A stretch of DNA of 8,294 bases, from NCBI GenBank assembly GCA_905372495.1, contig CAJPPG010000027.1:1-8294 (forward strand). Reading direction: 5' to 3'. Of the stretch, positions 1 to 5,685 are shown in pieces. Every line of letters starts with the position of its first letter. Position 1 is the first letter of the stretch. The stretch comes from Candidatus Saccharimonadota bacterium. GTDB taxonomy: Bacteria > Patescibacteriota > Saccharimonadia > Saccharimonadales > Saccharimonadaceae. The notes under the pieces were generated by a model. The model saw nothing but the letters and a program-made list of their open reading frames with translations, was not told the origin of the DNA and did not search any database. The position numbers and the translations under genes are program-made.

Positions 1-16
1 GGTCATTTTTACTTCC

Positions 17-104
17 TGGCGGAAGCGAGAGGATTCGAACCTCCGAGACATTGCTGCCCACACGATTTCGAGTCGTGCGCCTTCAACCACTCGGCCACGC
101 TTCC
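17..104 (-). tRNA. tRNA-Ser (anticodon CGA)
   Basis: Serine tRNA reading UCG codons. On the minus strand the acceptor GGAAGCG (98-104) pairs with CGCTTCC (21-27). The anticodon stem CACGA/TCGTG encloses the loop CTCGAAA, with anticodon CGA at 68-70. A long variable arm of the class II type forms a small stem-loop, and the T arm carries TTCGAAT. The discriminator base is G and the 3' CCA is encoded at 17-19. Without CCA the gene is 20-104. The long variable arm and G73 agree with serine identity. Confidence 0.96.
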
Positions 105-111
105 ACTTTCA

Positions 112-120
112 ATTCTACCA
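112..120 (-). promoter_or_regulatory. Extended -10 promoter of tRNA-Ser(CGA)
   Basis: On the minus strand this reads TGG-TAGAAT, an extended -10 element. The expected transcription start is about position 105, directly next to the mature tRNA 5' end at 104, so the precursor would have almost no leader. I see no convincing -35. Confidence 0.5.
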
Positions 121-204
121 CATAGAACCACCTACCACCACTATTAAACACTTTCTTACGTAATCAAAATATTAGTCAAGACCACGGTATAAAACCGCAG
201 TATA

Positions 205-239
205 AAAAAAGACTCCTCCGATAAGGAAGAGTCTTTTTT
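205..239 (-). terminator. Terminator downstream of tRNA-Arg
   Basis: Arms 205-219 and 225-239 pair over 15 positions with one mismatch (C216 x A228) around a 5-nt loop. The A-run at 204-210 and T-run at 234-239 make it a possible terminator on either strand. Here it ends the minus-strand tRNA-Arg unit and insulates it from tRNA-Ser(CGA). Confidence 0.85.
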
Positions 240-254
240 CAAATAATTTCATTA

Positions 255-331
255 TGGTACACCCGACAGGATTCGAACCTACGACCTTTTGCTCCGCAAG
301 CAAACGCTCTATCCAGCTGAGCTACGGGTGC
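255..331 (-). tRNA. tRNA-Arg (anticodon GCG)
   Basis: Arginine tRNA. On the minus strand the acceptor GCACCCG (325-331) pairs with CGGGTGT (259-265), including a terminal G-U pair. The D arm is GCTC...GAGC, the anticodon stem TTTGC/GCAAA encloses the loop TTGCGGA, and the T arm carries TTCGAAT. The discriminator is A, with encoded CCA at 255-257. The loop places the anticodon at 295-297 as GCG, with U33 before it and G37 after it. GCG would read CGC and CGU directly, without inosine. Most bacteria instead use tRNA-Arg(ACG), deaminated by TadA. The cloverleaf is complete, so I see no reason to call it a pseudogene. Confidence 0.94.
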
Positions 332-408
332 AGATGTGGATATCATCTAAATCCAAGGACTCAGATGATACCCACCTAGAAATTAAATGAGCATCACGTT
401 GCCGTGAC
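332..408 (-). ncRNA. Structured 5' leader RNA of tRNA-Arg
   Basis: From the minus-strand promoter at 415-423, transcription should start near 408, leaving about 77 nt before the mature tRNA. As minus-strand RNA this folds into two hairpins. The first is at 394-407: TCACG/CGTGA closed by a GCAA (GNRA) tetraloop, extendable by two G-U pairs. The second is at 336-375: arms of 18 nt that pair completely, with three G-U wobbles, around a CTTG tetraloop. It ends 4 nt before the tRNA. Read as plus-strand RNA, the three wobbles become C x A mismatches, which suggests that the minus-strand RNA is the functional form. No T-run follows, so it is not a simple terminator. Function unknown: it may be a processing signal, a regulatory leader or a separate small RNA. 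Confidence 0.5.
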
Positions 409-414
409 ATCTAT

Positions 415-423
415 ATTATAGCA
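415..423 (-). promoter_or_regulatory. Extended -10 promoter of tRNA-Arg unit
   Basis: On the minus strand this reads TGC-TATAAT, a consensus extended -10. No good -35 lies 16-18 bp further up. The start site would be near 408, exactly at the base of the first leader hairpin. Confidence 0.6.
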
Positions 424-448
424 TATTTAATTAAAAATCATAGAGGTG

Positions 449-457
449 TGTTATAAT
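449..457 (+). promoter_or_regulatory. Extended -10 promoter of the membrane-protein operon
   Basis: TGT-TATAAT is a perfect extended -10. The start is expected near 464, giving a 16-nt leader that contains AGGAG at 471-475, 4 nt before the ATG at 480. The -35 region is only AT-rich. It lies back to back with the tRNA-Arg promoter. Confidence 0.6.
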
Positions 458-479
458 TTATTTAATAAAAAGGAGTTTT

Positions 480-1310
480 ATGGAAAAAAATAACACAAAT
501 AACGTAGCCAACCATTTAAATCCAGTCGGTACTGCCGAAACAAACCCTTCGAATCCTACTCCTCAAGCCTCAGCCCCACAAACTAAAACCAAGTCTAACG
601 CTGATGCCCTAAAACAAAAACTACAAGAGGTCTCCAAAAATCATCTTGTCAATTTTGTTATCTCCGCTCTCACAAAGCCAACCTCCACTTTTAAAGAAAA
701 GCTATCCGGTTTTTCAGATTTCAAGAAAGCTTGGCAGCTTCCTCTCATCACTACCGGCCTCTTCACTATTCTTTCCGTCGTCAATACGATTATCGCCAAA
801 GTCTACACCCCAGCCCACAAATCCTTCTTCGGCAAAGAAGTAGCTGCTTCCTGGAATTGGAAAAAACTCGACAAATTTGATTGGCTCCAAACTATTTTCT
901 CCCAAATCATCGCCTACCTCGTCCCAGTTCTCGCTATTACAGCTATTTATTACATTATTTCTCTTATTTTCAAAAAGAAAAGTAACTATTTCCGACTTCT
1001 AACTATCGCCGCCGTTTCCAGCATCCCTGCCATCCTTACCACTTTCATTCTTATGCCCCTCGGCACTATTGTTTCACTCAACCTCGGCTTCATTATTATG
1101 TTTGCTGGTTTCGCCTACTCCTCAATCTTAGTCTATGAAGGCTTTAATCAAGATATTGGTTATCAAAACGATCAGCGTATCTTCGCAAATACCATCGTTA
1201 CCATCACCATCTATGCTCTAGCTATCATTCTCTTCACTTCCTTCCTCAAACAAAGTCTTGGTGGCGGTGATCTTCCTTTTGAAGCACTCAATAACCTATT
1301 TAATAACTAA
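480..1310 (+). CDS. Polytopic membrane protein, possibly Yip1-like
   Basis: Function not established. The 276-residue protein starts with a roughly 55-residue polar tail rich in Asn, Pro, Thr and Lys, likely disordered and cytoplasmic. About five hydrophobic helices follow, near residues 86-107, 139-164, 172-193, 198-220 and 236-257, with a Lys-rich turn (KKKS) after the second. The PTSTFKEKL segment ahead of the first helix and the five-helix layout recall Yip1-domain proteins, but this is a topology match, not a motif proof. The start is supported by AGGAG at 471-475. The truncated Mur ligase gene follows after 15 nt with no terminator between, so the two are probably co-transcribed. A role at the envelope is therefore possible but inferred only. 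Confidence 0.8.
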   Translation: MEKNNTNNVANHLNPVGTAETNPSNPTPQASAPQTKTKSNADALKQKLQEVSKNHLVNFVISALTKPTSTFKEKLSGFSDFKKAWQLPLITTGLFTILSVVNTIIAKVYTPAHKSFFGKEVAASWNWKKLDKFDWLQTIFSQIIAYLVPVLAITAIYYIISLIFKKKSNYFRLLTIAAVSSIPAILTTFILMPLGTIVSLNLGFIIMFAGFAYSSILVYEGFNQDIGYQNDQRIFANTIVTITIYALAIILFTSFLKQSLGGGDLPFEALNNLFNN

Positions 1311-1325
1311 AAAACGGTATATATA

Positions 1326-2084
1326 ATGGACAACAACCTCGACCAAAAACCAACAACCTCAAAACTCACCGGCAGCCGTGCAGGTCGCATTAAAGTACGT
1401 CTCCTCAAAACCTACTACGGCAACATCTTAAAAGATATGCGCATCATCTGCATTACCGGCACCACTGGTAAAAGTGTTGTTGCTCATTATGTTTACCACA
1501 TCCTCAAAGAAGCTAATGAAAAAGTAGCCATTCTTGCCTCCGAAGACGAAATTAAAGTTGGTACTCTTTATAAATTCTTTAGCGACGCCTGGAAAGCTGG
1601 GGCCGATTATTGCATCATCACCACCCCTGCTCATTCTCTCAAAAAAGATGTTTTCTATCAGCTCCCAGTCTATCTAGCCGCCCTCACTGATTATGTTCCA
1701 TCCAAACTCTCCGATCTTACTCCTGAAGAATACGCTGCCGCAGAGAACACCCTCTTCAGCCTTAATCCTGAATATGTTGTACTCAATCGCGATGACAGCA
1801 ACTTCCTTGAATTCTCAAAATTCAAAGGTAAGCAAGGTACTGCCACTTATGGCTCAGACCATTACAGTGACACCAAAATTGAACGTCGCACCCTTTACCG
1901 TAAGGGAAGCGAAGCGACTTTAAACATTGAAGGTCATCATTTTAGCGTCGCCAGTTTTCTTACTGGAGAACCAAACATTTCCTACATGGCAGCTGCTGCC
2001 ACTATTGCTCATCTTATGCATATTTCAGAAGACCAAATCGTCAATGGTATCAGCAACTTCGATCCTGATCACATCGCTGGATAA
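1326..2084 (+). CDS. Truncated Mur ligase-like protein, probable pseudoenzyme
   Basis: The 252 residues match the central ATPase domain of Mur ligases. The P-loop is TGTTGKS (44-50), and a region near 214-245 matches the end of that domain. The protein stops at residue 252 (DPDHIAG), about where family members read VxGR and enter the C-terminal domain. That domain, which in Mur ligases helps bind ATP and the incoming amino acid, is absent, and only about 85 bp separate the stop from the convergent murE. Key residues also differ from the intact neighbour: EITSHA is ITTPAHS (98-104), the EHLD motif is replaced within TDYVPSKLSDL (121-131), and the lysine normally carbamylated in YRDAKRKLF is E140 in YAAAENTLF. 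The frame is open with no internal stops. It is best read as a retained non-catalytic paralogue, or a decaying gene. The ATG lies inside TATAATG with no Shine-Dalgarno, 15 nt after the upstream gene, so the start is less certain. Confidence 0.8.
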   Translation: MDNNLDQKPTTSKLTGSRAGRIKVRLLKTYYGNILKDMRIICITGTTGKSVVAHYVYHILKEANEKVAILASEDEIKVGTLYKFFSDAWKAGADYCIITTPAHSLKKDVFYQLPVYLAALTDYVPSKLSDLTPEEYAAAENTLFSLNPEYVVLNRDDSNFLEFSKFKGKQGTATYGSDHYSDTKIERRTLYRKGSEATLNIEGHHFSVASFLTGEPNISYMAAAATIAHLMHISEDQIVNGISNFDPDHIAG

Positions 2085-2132
2085 GTCTTCCTACTTTAAC
2101 CACGTATCAATTTTCAACGTCGCATTATCTAT

Positions 2133-2163
2133 AAAAAATACAACCCTACGGTTGTATTTTTTT
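2133..2163. terminator. Bidirectional terminator between convergent Mur genes
   Basis: A perfect stem pairs 2133-2145 with 2150-2162 around a 4-nt loop (CTAC). It starts with an A-run and ends in seven Ts, so it can stop transcription from both the truncated Mur gene (+) and murE (-). Confidence 0.92.
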
Positions 2164-2169
2164 GGTTCT

Positions 2170-3444
2170 TTATTTCTTAGTTAGTTTCTTTAAAACCTTT
2201 CGAACCACTTTTAAATCCTCGAAAGGCACCACCCCTTCAGCCCTTAAAATCGTTTTTTCATGTCCCTTTCCAAGCACCAATACGATATCGTCTTTTCTTG
2301 CTAAACTAACTGCTTTCTTAATTGCTTCTTCACGGTCTAAAATTATAAATAGGTCTTTTTCACGTACCTTGCCAGCCTTCTCAGCTCCACGAGCAAACTC
2401 TTCCGCAATTGCCATTCTATCTTCGTCTCTAGAGTCATCCTCGGTGATAATTACAATATCAGAGTTTTCCGCCCCGATTTCGCCTCTCTCTGCCCGTGTA
2501 GTCTCATCGCGACGACCAGCTCCACCAAATAGAGAAATGATTCGCTTCTTTTTCCCAGGCACCACTGATTCAAAAACTTTAAGAAATGCGTCTGGCGTAT
2601 GCGCATAATCAACAATCACTTCAAAATCCTGCCCTTCATTCACGCGATTCATACGACCCTCCACGCTAGCAAGTGCAGCAATACCATCTTCAATCTGCTT
2701 CCTAGTTAACCCCAGTTTCAGTCCCACTGCCACTGCAGCCAGGGAATTATACACAGTAAACGTTCCAGGAATATGTGTTCGAATCTTTATTTTCTCATTC
2801 GCCCCCCCTACTTCATAATTCACGCCTTCCGCACTAAGTTCTACTTTTTCAGCCCTTAAAATTCCACCATTTATACCATATGTGATATAATCATCAACAT
2901 CATTTGCAAAGTAAGACCAGCTTTTGTCATCTTCATTAATCACCCCATACTTTGCCATTTTAAATAATTTTCTCTTCGCGTCTCTGTAATTTTCAAATGT
3001 CTTATGATAATCAAGATGTTCGTGCGTCACATTAGTCATTACAGCAATCTCTATCGGCACCCCAAATATGCGATTCTGCGCCAAAGCGTGTGAAGTGATC
3101 TCAAGTACTAAAAACTCTGCTCCACTCTCCGCAATTTTTTGCATTCGATAGTTCAAAGTCTCAGTATCAACAGTGGTCATGTGTTCAATCTGTTCTTCCA
3201 GCTTATCCACCCCCCAAGCCACCGTCGTCATTAGACCAGTCTTATGTCCAGCCGTATTTAGCATTTTCCATATCATAAAACAGGTTGAAGTTTTTCCGTT
3301 TGTTCCTGTCACCCCAATCACGCGCATCCTCTTTCCTGGAAATTTATACTTATGCGCCATCATCATCGCTTTTAATTTATGGTATGGAATTACCAAATTG
3401 TTATAATTTGGTATTCTGTCCATCAATACAGTTTTCACACTCAT
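2170..3444 (-). CDS. murE: MurE-like UDP-MurNAc-peptide ligase
   Basis: ATP-dependent cytoplasmic ligase of peptidoglycan precursor synthesis. By similarity it adds the third stem-peptide residue to UDP-MurNAc-dipeptide. In the 424 residues I see P-loop TGTNGKT (46-52), EITSHA (115-120), NVTHEHLDYH (138-147), carbamylation lysine K157 in YRDAK, VDYAHTPD (278-285), FGGAGRRD (306-313) and GKGHE (392-396), so the ATPase core and C-terminal domain look complete. Only about 40 residues precede the core. The usual N-terminal UDP-MurNAc-binding domain of roughly 90-100 residues is missing, as in other Patescibacteria Mur ligases I recognise. The amino-acid signature, DNPR in diaminopimelate-adding MurE, reads DDSR (336-339), so the substrate cannot be assigned safely. 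The start is backed by GAGG at 3451-3454, 6 nt upstream. It is divergent from groES. Confidence 0.88.
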   Translation of the reverse strand: MSVKTVLMDRIPNYNNLVIPYHKLKAMMMAHKYKFPGKRMRVIGVTGTNGKTSTCFMIWKMLNTAGHKTGLMTTVAWGVDKLEEQIEHMTTVDTETLNYRMQKIAESGAEFLVLEITSHALAQNRIFGVPIEIAVMTNVTHEHLDYHKTFENYRDAKRKLFKMAKYGVINEDDKSWSYFANDVDDYITYGINGGILRAEKVELSAEGVNYEVGGANEKIKIRTHIPGTFTVYNSLAAVAVGLKLGLTRKQIEDGIAALASVEGRMNRVNEGQDFEVIVDYAHTPDAFLKVFESVVPGKKKRIISLFGGAGRRDETTRAERGEIGAENSDIVIITEDDSRDEDRMAIAEEFARGAEKAGKVREKDLFIILDREEAIKKAVSLARKDDIVLVLGKGHEKTILRAEGVVPFEDLKVVRKVLKKLTKK

Positions 3445-3465
3445 TTTCTACCTCACGTTTTTCTC

Positions 3466-3474
3466 ATTATATCA
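3466..3474 (-). promoter_or_regulatory. Extended -10 promoter of murE
   Basis: On the minus strand this reads TGA-TATAAT. The start is predicted near 3459, giving a leader of about 15 nt that contains the GAGG ribosome-binding site. No good -35 is visible at the normal distance. Confidence 0.6.
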
Positions 3475-3530
3475 TAATTACCCCTGTTCATTTTTATTAT
3501 TCTTTTTTTCATTCCTACAAAATCTCAAAA

Positions 3531-3557
3531 TTGGCACTCTCCACTTGACAGTGCCAA
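3531..3557. promoter_or_regulatory. CIRCE operator (HrcA binding site)
   Basis: TTGGCACTC-N9-CAGTGCCAA is an inverted repeat with the exact 9-9-9 geometry of CIRCE (consensus TTAGCACTC-N9-GAGTGCTAA). Each arm differs from consensus at one symmetric position (A to G, T to C), and the right arm also starts with C instead of G. It overlaps the -35 hexamer of groES, so HrcA bound here should block RNA polymerase and release it on heat shock. The hrcA gene is not in this window. Confidence 0.93.
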
Positions 3558-3572
3558 TTTTTCCTATACAAT
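3545..3572 (+). promoter_or_regulatory. groES-groEL promoter
   Basis: A perfect -35 TTGACA (3545-3550) is followed after 16 bp by TACAAT (3567-3572), one mismatch from consensus. The -35 lies inside CIRCE. The start near 3579 gives a leader of about 37 nt ending in AAGGAGG (3605-3611). It is the only promoter here with a consensus -35 and the only one lacking the TGn extension. Confidence 0.85.
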
Positions 3573-3615
3573 AGATTACAGAACAACGAAAATCGTTTAA
3601 AGATAAGGAGGAAAA

Positions 3616-3876
3616 ATGATCCTAAAACCACTACAAGATCGTGTCGTTGCAAAAAAAGAGACTCCCGCAGAAAAAACCGCCTCAGGTTTTTTTATGCCAG
3701 GTGATGCAAAAGAAAAGCCTAGTTATGCAATCGTCGAGTCTATCGGCCCAGATGTTAAAAACATCAAGGTAGGCGACAAAATTATCTTCAAAGAATATAC
3801 CACTACTGATATAAAAATTGACAATCAAGAGTATCTAATTGTCAAAGAAGAAGATATTCTTGCAACTATCAACTAA
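3616..3876 (+). CDS. groES: Co-chaperonin GroES (Hsp10)
   Basis: Heptameric lid of the GroEL folding chamber, cytoplasmic. The 86 residues open with the typical MILKPLQDRVV and include IGPDVKNIKVGDKIIF (43-58) and a C-terminal EYLIVKEEDILATI. The family is usually about 94-100 residues, so this copy is slightly short, mainly in the roof-loop and C-terminal half. The mobile loop (about 16-32) ends ASGFFMPGD. The hydrophobic tripeptide that docks on GroEL, IVL in E. coli, is here F25-F26-M27. Translation starts at an ATG 4 nt after a strong AAGGAGG. It is the first gene of the CIRCE-controlled operon, 49 nt before groEL. Confidence 0.97.
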   Translation: MILKPLQDRVVAKKETPAEKTASGFFMPGDAKEKPSYAIVESIGPDVKNIKVGDKIIFKEYTTTDIKIDNQEYLIVKEEDILATIN

Positions 3877-3925
3877 TCTATTAGCTCTATTGTCTCAATA
3901 TTAAAATTCAACTCGAAAGGAAATT

Positions 3926-5548
3926 ATGGCAAAGAAAATTTTTTATGCTGGGGAGGCTCGTGACAAAGTTTTAAGTGGTGCTAAGCAACTTTACGACACA
4001 GTAAAAGTTACCTTTGGCCCAAAAGGACAAAACGTAGTCATTGAAAAATCTTATGGCAACCCTACTATCACCCACGACGGTGTCACTGTTGCGGAAGCTG
4101 TTGATTTAGGCAGTACCGAAGCCAACCTTGGCGAACAAATTGGCGCCAAGCTTATCAAATCAGCCGCTCAAAAACTTAACAAAGTCGCTGGTGATGGTAC
4201 CACCACAGTTACAGTCCTCACCTACAATATCTTAAACGAAGCCAACAAACTTATTGCCGCCGGCGTCAATCCAATGGAACTTCGTAAAGGTATCGAACAA
4301 GCCGGTCACGAAATCGTTCAGAAAATCAACCAGACTGCCGAAAAAATTGCGGGCGATGACAAAAAAGTTGCCGAGGTTGCTACAATCTCTGCCGGTGATC
4401 CTGAAATCGGTAAATTGATCGCGGACGTTATTAGTAAGATTGGTAAAGACGGCATTGTAACCGTTGAAGCTGGCCAAGGCCTAGAGATGGAGCAGGAAAT
4501 TGTTGAGGGATTCAGCTATGATAAGGGCTACAGCTCACCATTCTTCGTCACCGATGTCAACCGCCAAGAGGCTATTTTTGATAAACCACTCATTCTTCTC
4601 ACCGACAAGAAAATTTCCTCTAGCAGCGAAATCCTTCCGGTCCTAGAAAAAGTAGCCCAATCTGGTCACAAAGATCTCGTGATTATCGCCGAGGAAGTCA
4701 GTGGTGAAGCTCTCTCACTTCTAGTCCTCAATAAACTAAAAGGCGTTTTCAATTCACTTGTTCTTAAAGCTCCTGCTTTTGGTGACCGTCGTAAAGAAAT
4801 TCTTGAAGATATTGCCGTTCTCACTGGTGCCATTGTCATTTCTGAAGATAAGGGCATGAAGCTTGAAGACGCAGAAATCTCTGCTCTAGGTTCAGCCAAG
4901 AAAATCATTGCCACTAAAGACAGCTCAACAATTATCAGCGGAGTAGGCAAACAATCTGCCGTTTCTGACCGCATTGAACTCATTAAATCTCAGGCCAACC
5001 TTGCCACCTCTGATTACGATCGCGAACAATACGAAAAGCGTGCCGCAGCTCTCTCAGGTAAGGTAGCCGTTATCAAGGTTGGTGGCGCAACTGAAACCGA
5101 AATTGATGAAAAGAAATATCGCGTCGACGATGCTGTTGCCGCTACCAAGGCCGCTCTCGATGAAGGAATCGTTACCGGTGGTGGTGTCACCTTAGTCAAT
5201 CTCGCTGATCAACTTGAAGAAAAAGATGCCGGTGCCAAAATTGTTAAGAATGCTCTCAAAACTCCTCTTCTTCACATTTTAGAAAATGCCGGACTCAATG
5301 CCCAGGCCCTTCTTGCTGCTGTTGAAAATGCCAAACCAGGTCAGGGAATTAACGTCATGGAACCTGAAAAAGGTCTTCAGGACCTCAAGAAGGCTGGCGT
5401 CATCGACCCTGCTCGTGTCACCCGCGAGGCCGTTCAAAACGCCATCAGTATTGCTGCTACTGCGATTACCATGGGTGCCCTCATTGTTGAGATCCCAGAG
5501 AAGGAAGATCAGAATACTAGCGCTGCCAGTATGGGCGGAATGTATTAA
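3926..5548 (+). CDS. groEL: Chaperonin GroEL (Hsp60)
   Basis: ATP-driven tetradecameric chaperonin that folds proteins in its cavity with GroES. At 540 residues it is full length. The ATP-site motifs are present: TFGPKGQNV (29-37), THDGVTV (49-55), GDGTTT (89-94), the catalytic aspartate equivalent to E. coli D398 at D402 in RVDDAV, and GIVTGGG (414-420). Apical substrate and GroES contacts around YDKGYSSPFF (198-207) are conserved. The C-terminal tail is a single GGM followed by Tyr (GGMY), much shorter than the GGM repeat tail of E. coli. AAAGG at 3916-3920 sits 5 nt before the ATG. It is the second gene of the heat-shock operon, which ends at the hairpin at 5602-5634. Confidence 0.99.
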   Translation: MAKKIFYAGEARDKVLSGAKQLYDTVKVTFGPKGQNVVIEKSYGNPTITHDGVTVAEAVDLGSTEANLGEQIGAKLIKSAAQKLNKVAGDGTTTVTVLTYNILNEANKLIAAGVNPMELRKGIEQAGHEIVQKINQTAEKIAGDDKKVAEVATISAGDPEIGKLIADVISKIGKDGIVTVEAGQGLEMEQEIVEGFSYDKGYSSPFFVTDVNRQEAIFDKPLILLTDKKISSSSEILPVLEKVAQSGHKDLVIIAEEVSGEALSLLVLNKLKGVFNSLVLKAPAFGDRRKEILEDIAVLTGAIVISEDKGMKLEDAEISALGSAKKIIATKDSSTIISGVGKQSAVSDRIELIKSQANLATSDYDREQYEKRAAALSGKVAVIKVGGATETEIDEKKYRVDDAVAATKAALDEGIVTGGGVTLVNLADQLEEKDAGAKIVKNALKTPLLHILENAGLNAQALLAAVENAKPGQGINVMEPEKGLQDLKKAGVIDPARVTREAVQNAISIAATAITMGALIVEIPEKEDQNTSAASMGGMY

Positions 5549-5601
5549 AGCCCATCAAATGCGGACAAAATATACTAAAATTCCTATCAAATTATTTCAT
5601 C

Positions 5602-5634
5602 AAATTAGAGAAGGTAATACCTTCTCTAATTTTT
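5602..5634 (+). terminator. Terminator of groES-groEL operon
   Basis: A perfect 13-bp stem pairs 5602-5614 with 5620-5632 around a 5-nt loop. Its 3' arm merges into a five-T run (5630-5634), with another T-rich stretch at 5641-5646. It lies 53 nt after the groEL stop. Confidence 0.9.
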
Positions 5635-5649
5635 ATCTAATTTTTTCTC

Positions 5650-5680
5650 AAAAAAATAATCACCCATAGGCGATTATTTT
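5650..5680 (-). terminator. Terminator of the 188-aa protein gene
   Basis: On the minus strand a 9-bp AT-rich stem (5653-5661 with 5672-5680), continued by two C-G pairs past an internal mismatch, leads into a seven-T run (complement of 5650-5656). It lies just after the stop of the gene at 5686-6252 and faces the groEL terminator. Confidence 0.8.
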
Positions 5681-5685
5681 GAACT

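Noticed and set aside
336..375. The large inverted repeat as a transposon end, MITE or terminator
   Set aside because: There is a single copy in the window, no target duplication, no transposase and no T-run. The G-U asymmetry favours an RNA hairpin.
309..410. A 33-codon minus-strand reading frame starting at ATG 408-410 and running into tRNA-Arg
   Set aside because: Its ATG would lie at or before the transcription start set by the -10 at 415-420, it has no ribosome-binding site, and its end is translated tRNA sequence. The RNA structure explains the region better.
2085..2132. A C-terminal Mur ligase domain lost only by a stop or frameshift after 2084
   Set aside because: Only about 85 bp remain before murE, and other frames show no Mur-like residues, so the missing domain is deleted rather than interrupted.
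2162..2608. Plus-strand 148-residue open frame antisense to murE
   Set aside because: It is a shadow of the strongly supported murE gene: Ser/Phe/Leu-rich, with no recognisable domain, and starting inside the terminator and the 3' end of murE.
3531..3557. The inverted repeat upstream of groES as a terminator of the divergent region
   Set aside because: Spacing and arm sequence match CIRCE, it contains the -35 box, and no gene upstream on the plus strand needs terminating.
4666..4983. Minus-strand 105-residue open frame inside groEL
   Set aside because: It lies fully within groEL, has a Ser/Arg/Leu-rich composition typical of antisense frames, and has no independent support.
5286..5669. Plus-strand 127-residue open frame overlapping the end of groEL
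   Set aside because: It is an alternate frame of groEL that runs through the operon terminator; no domain is visible.
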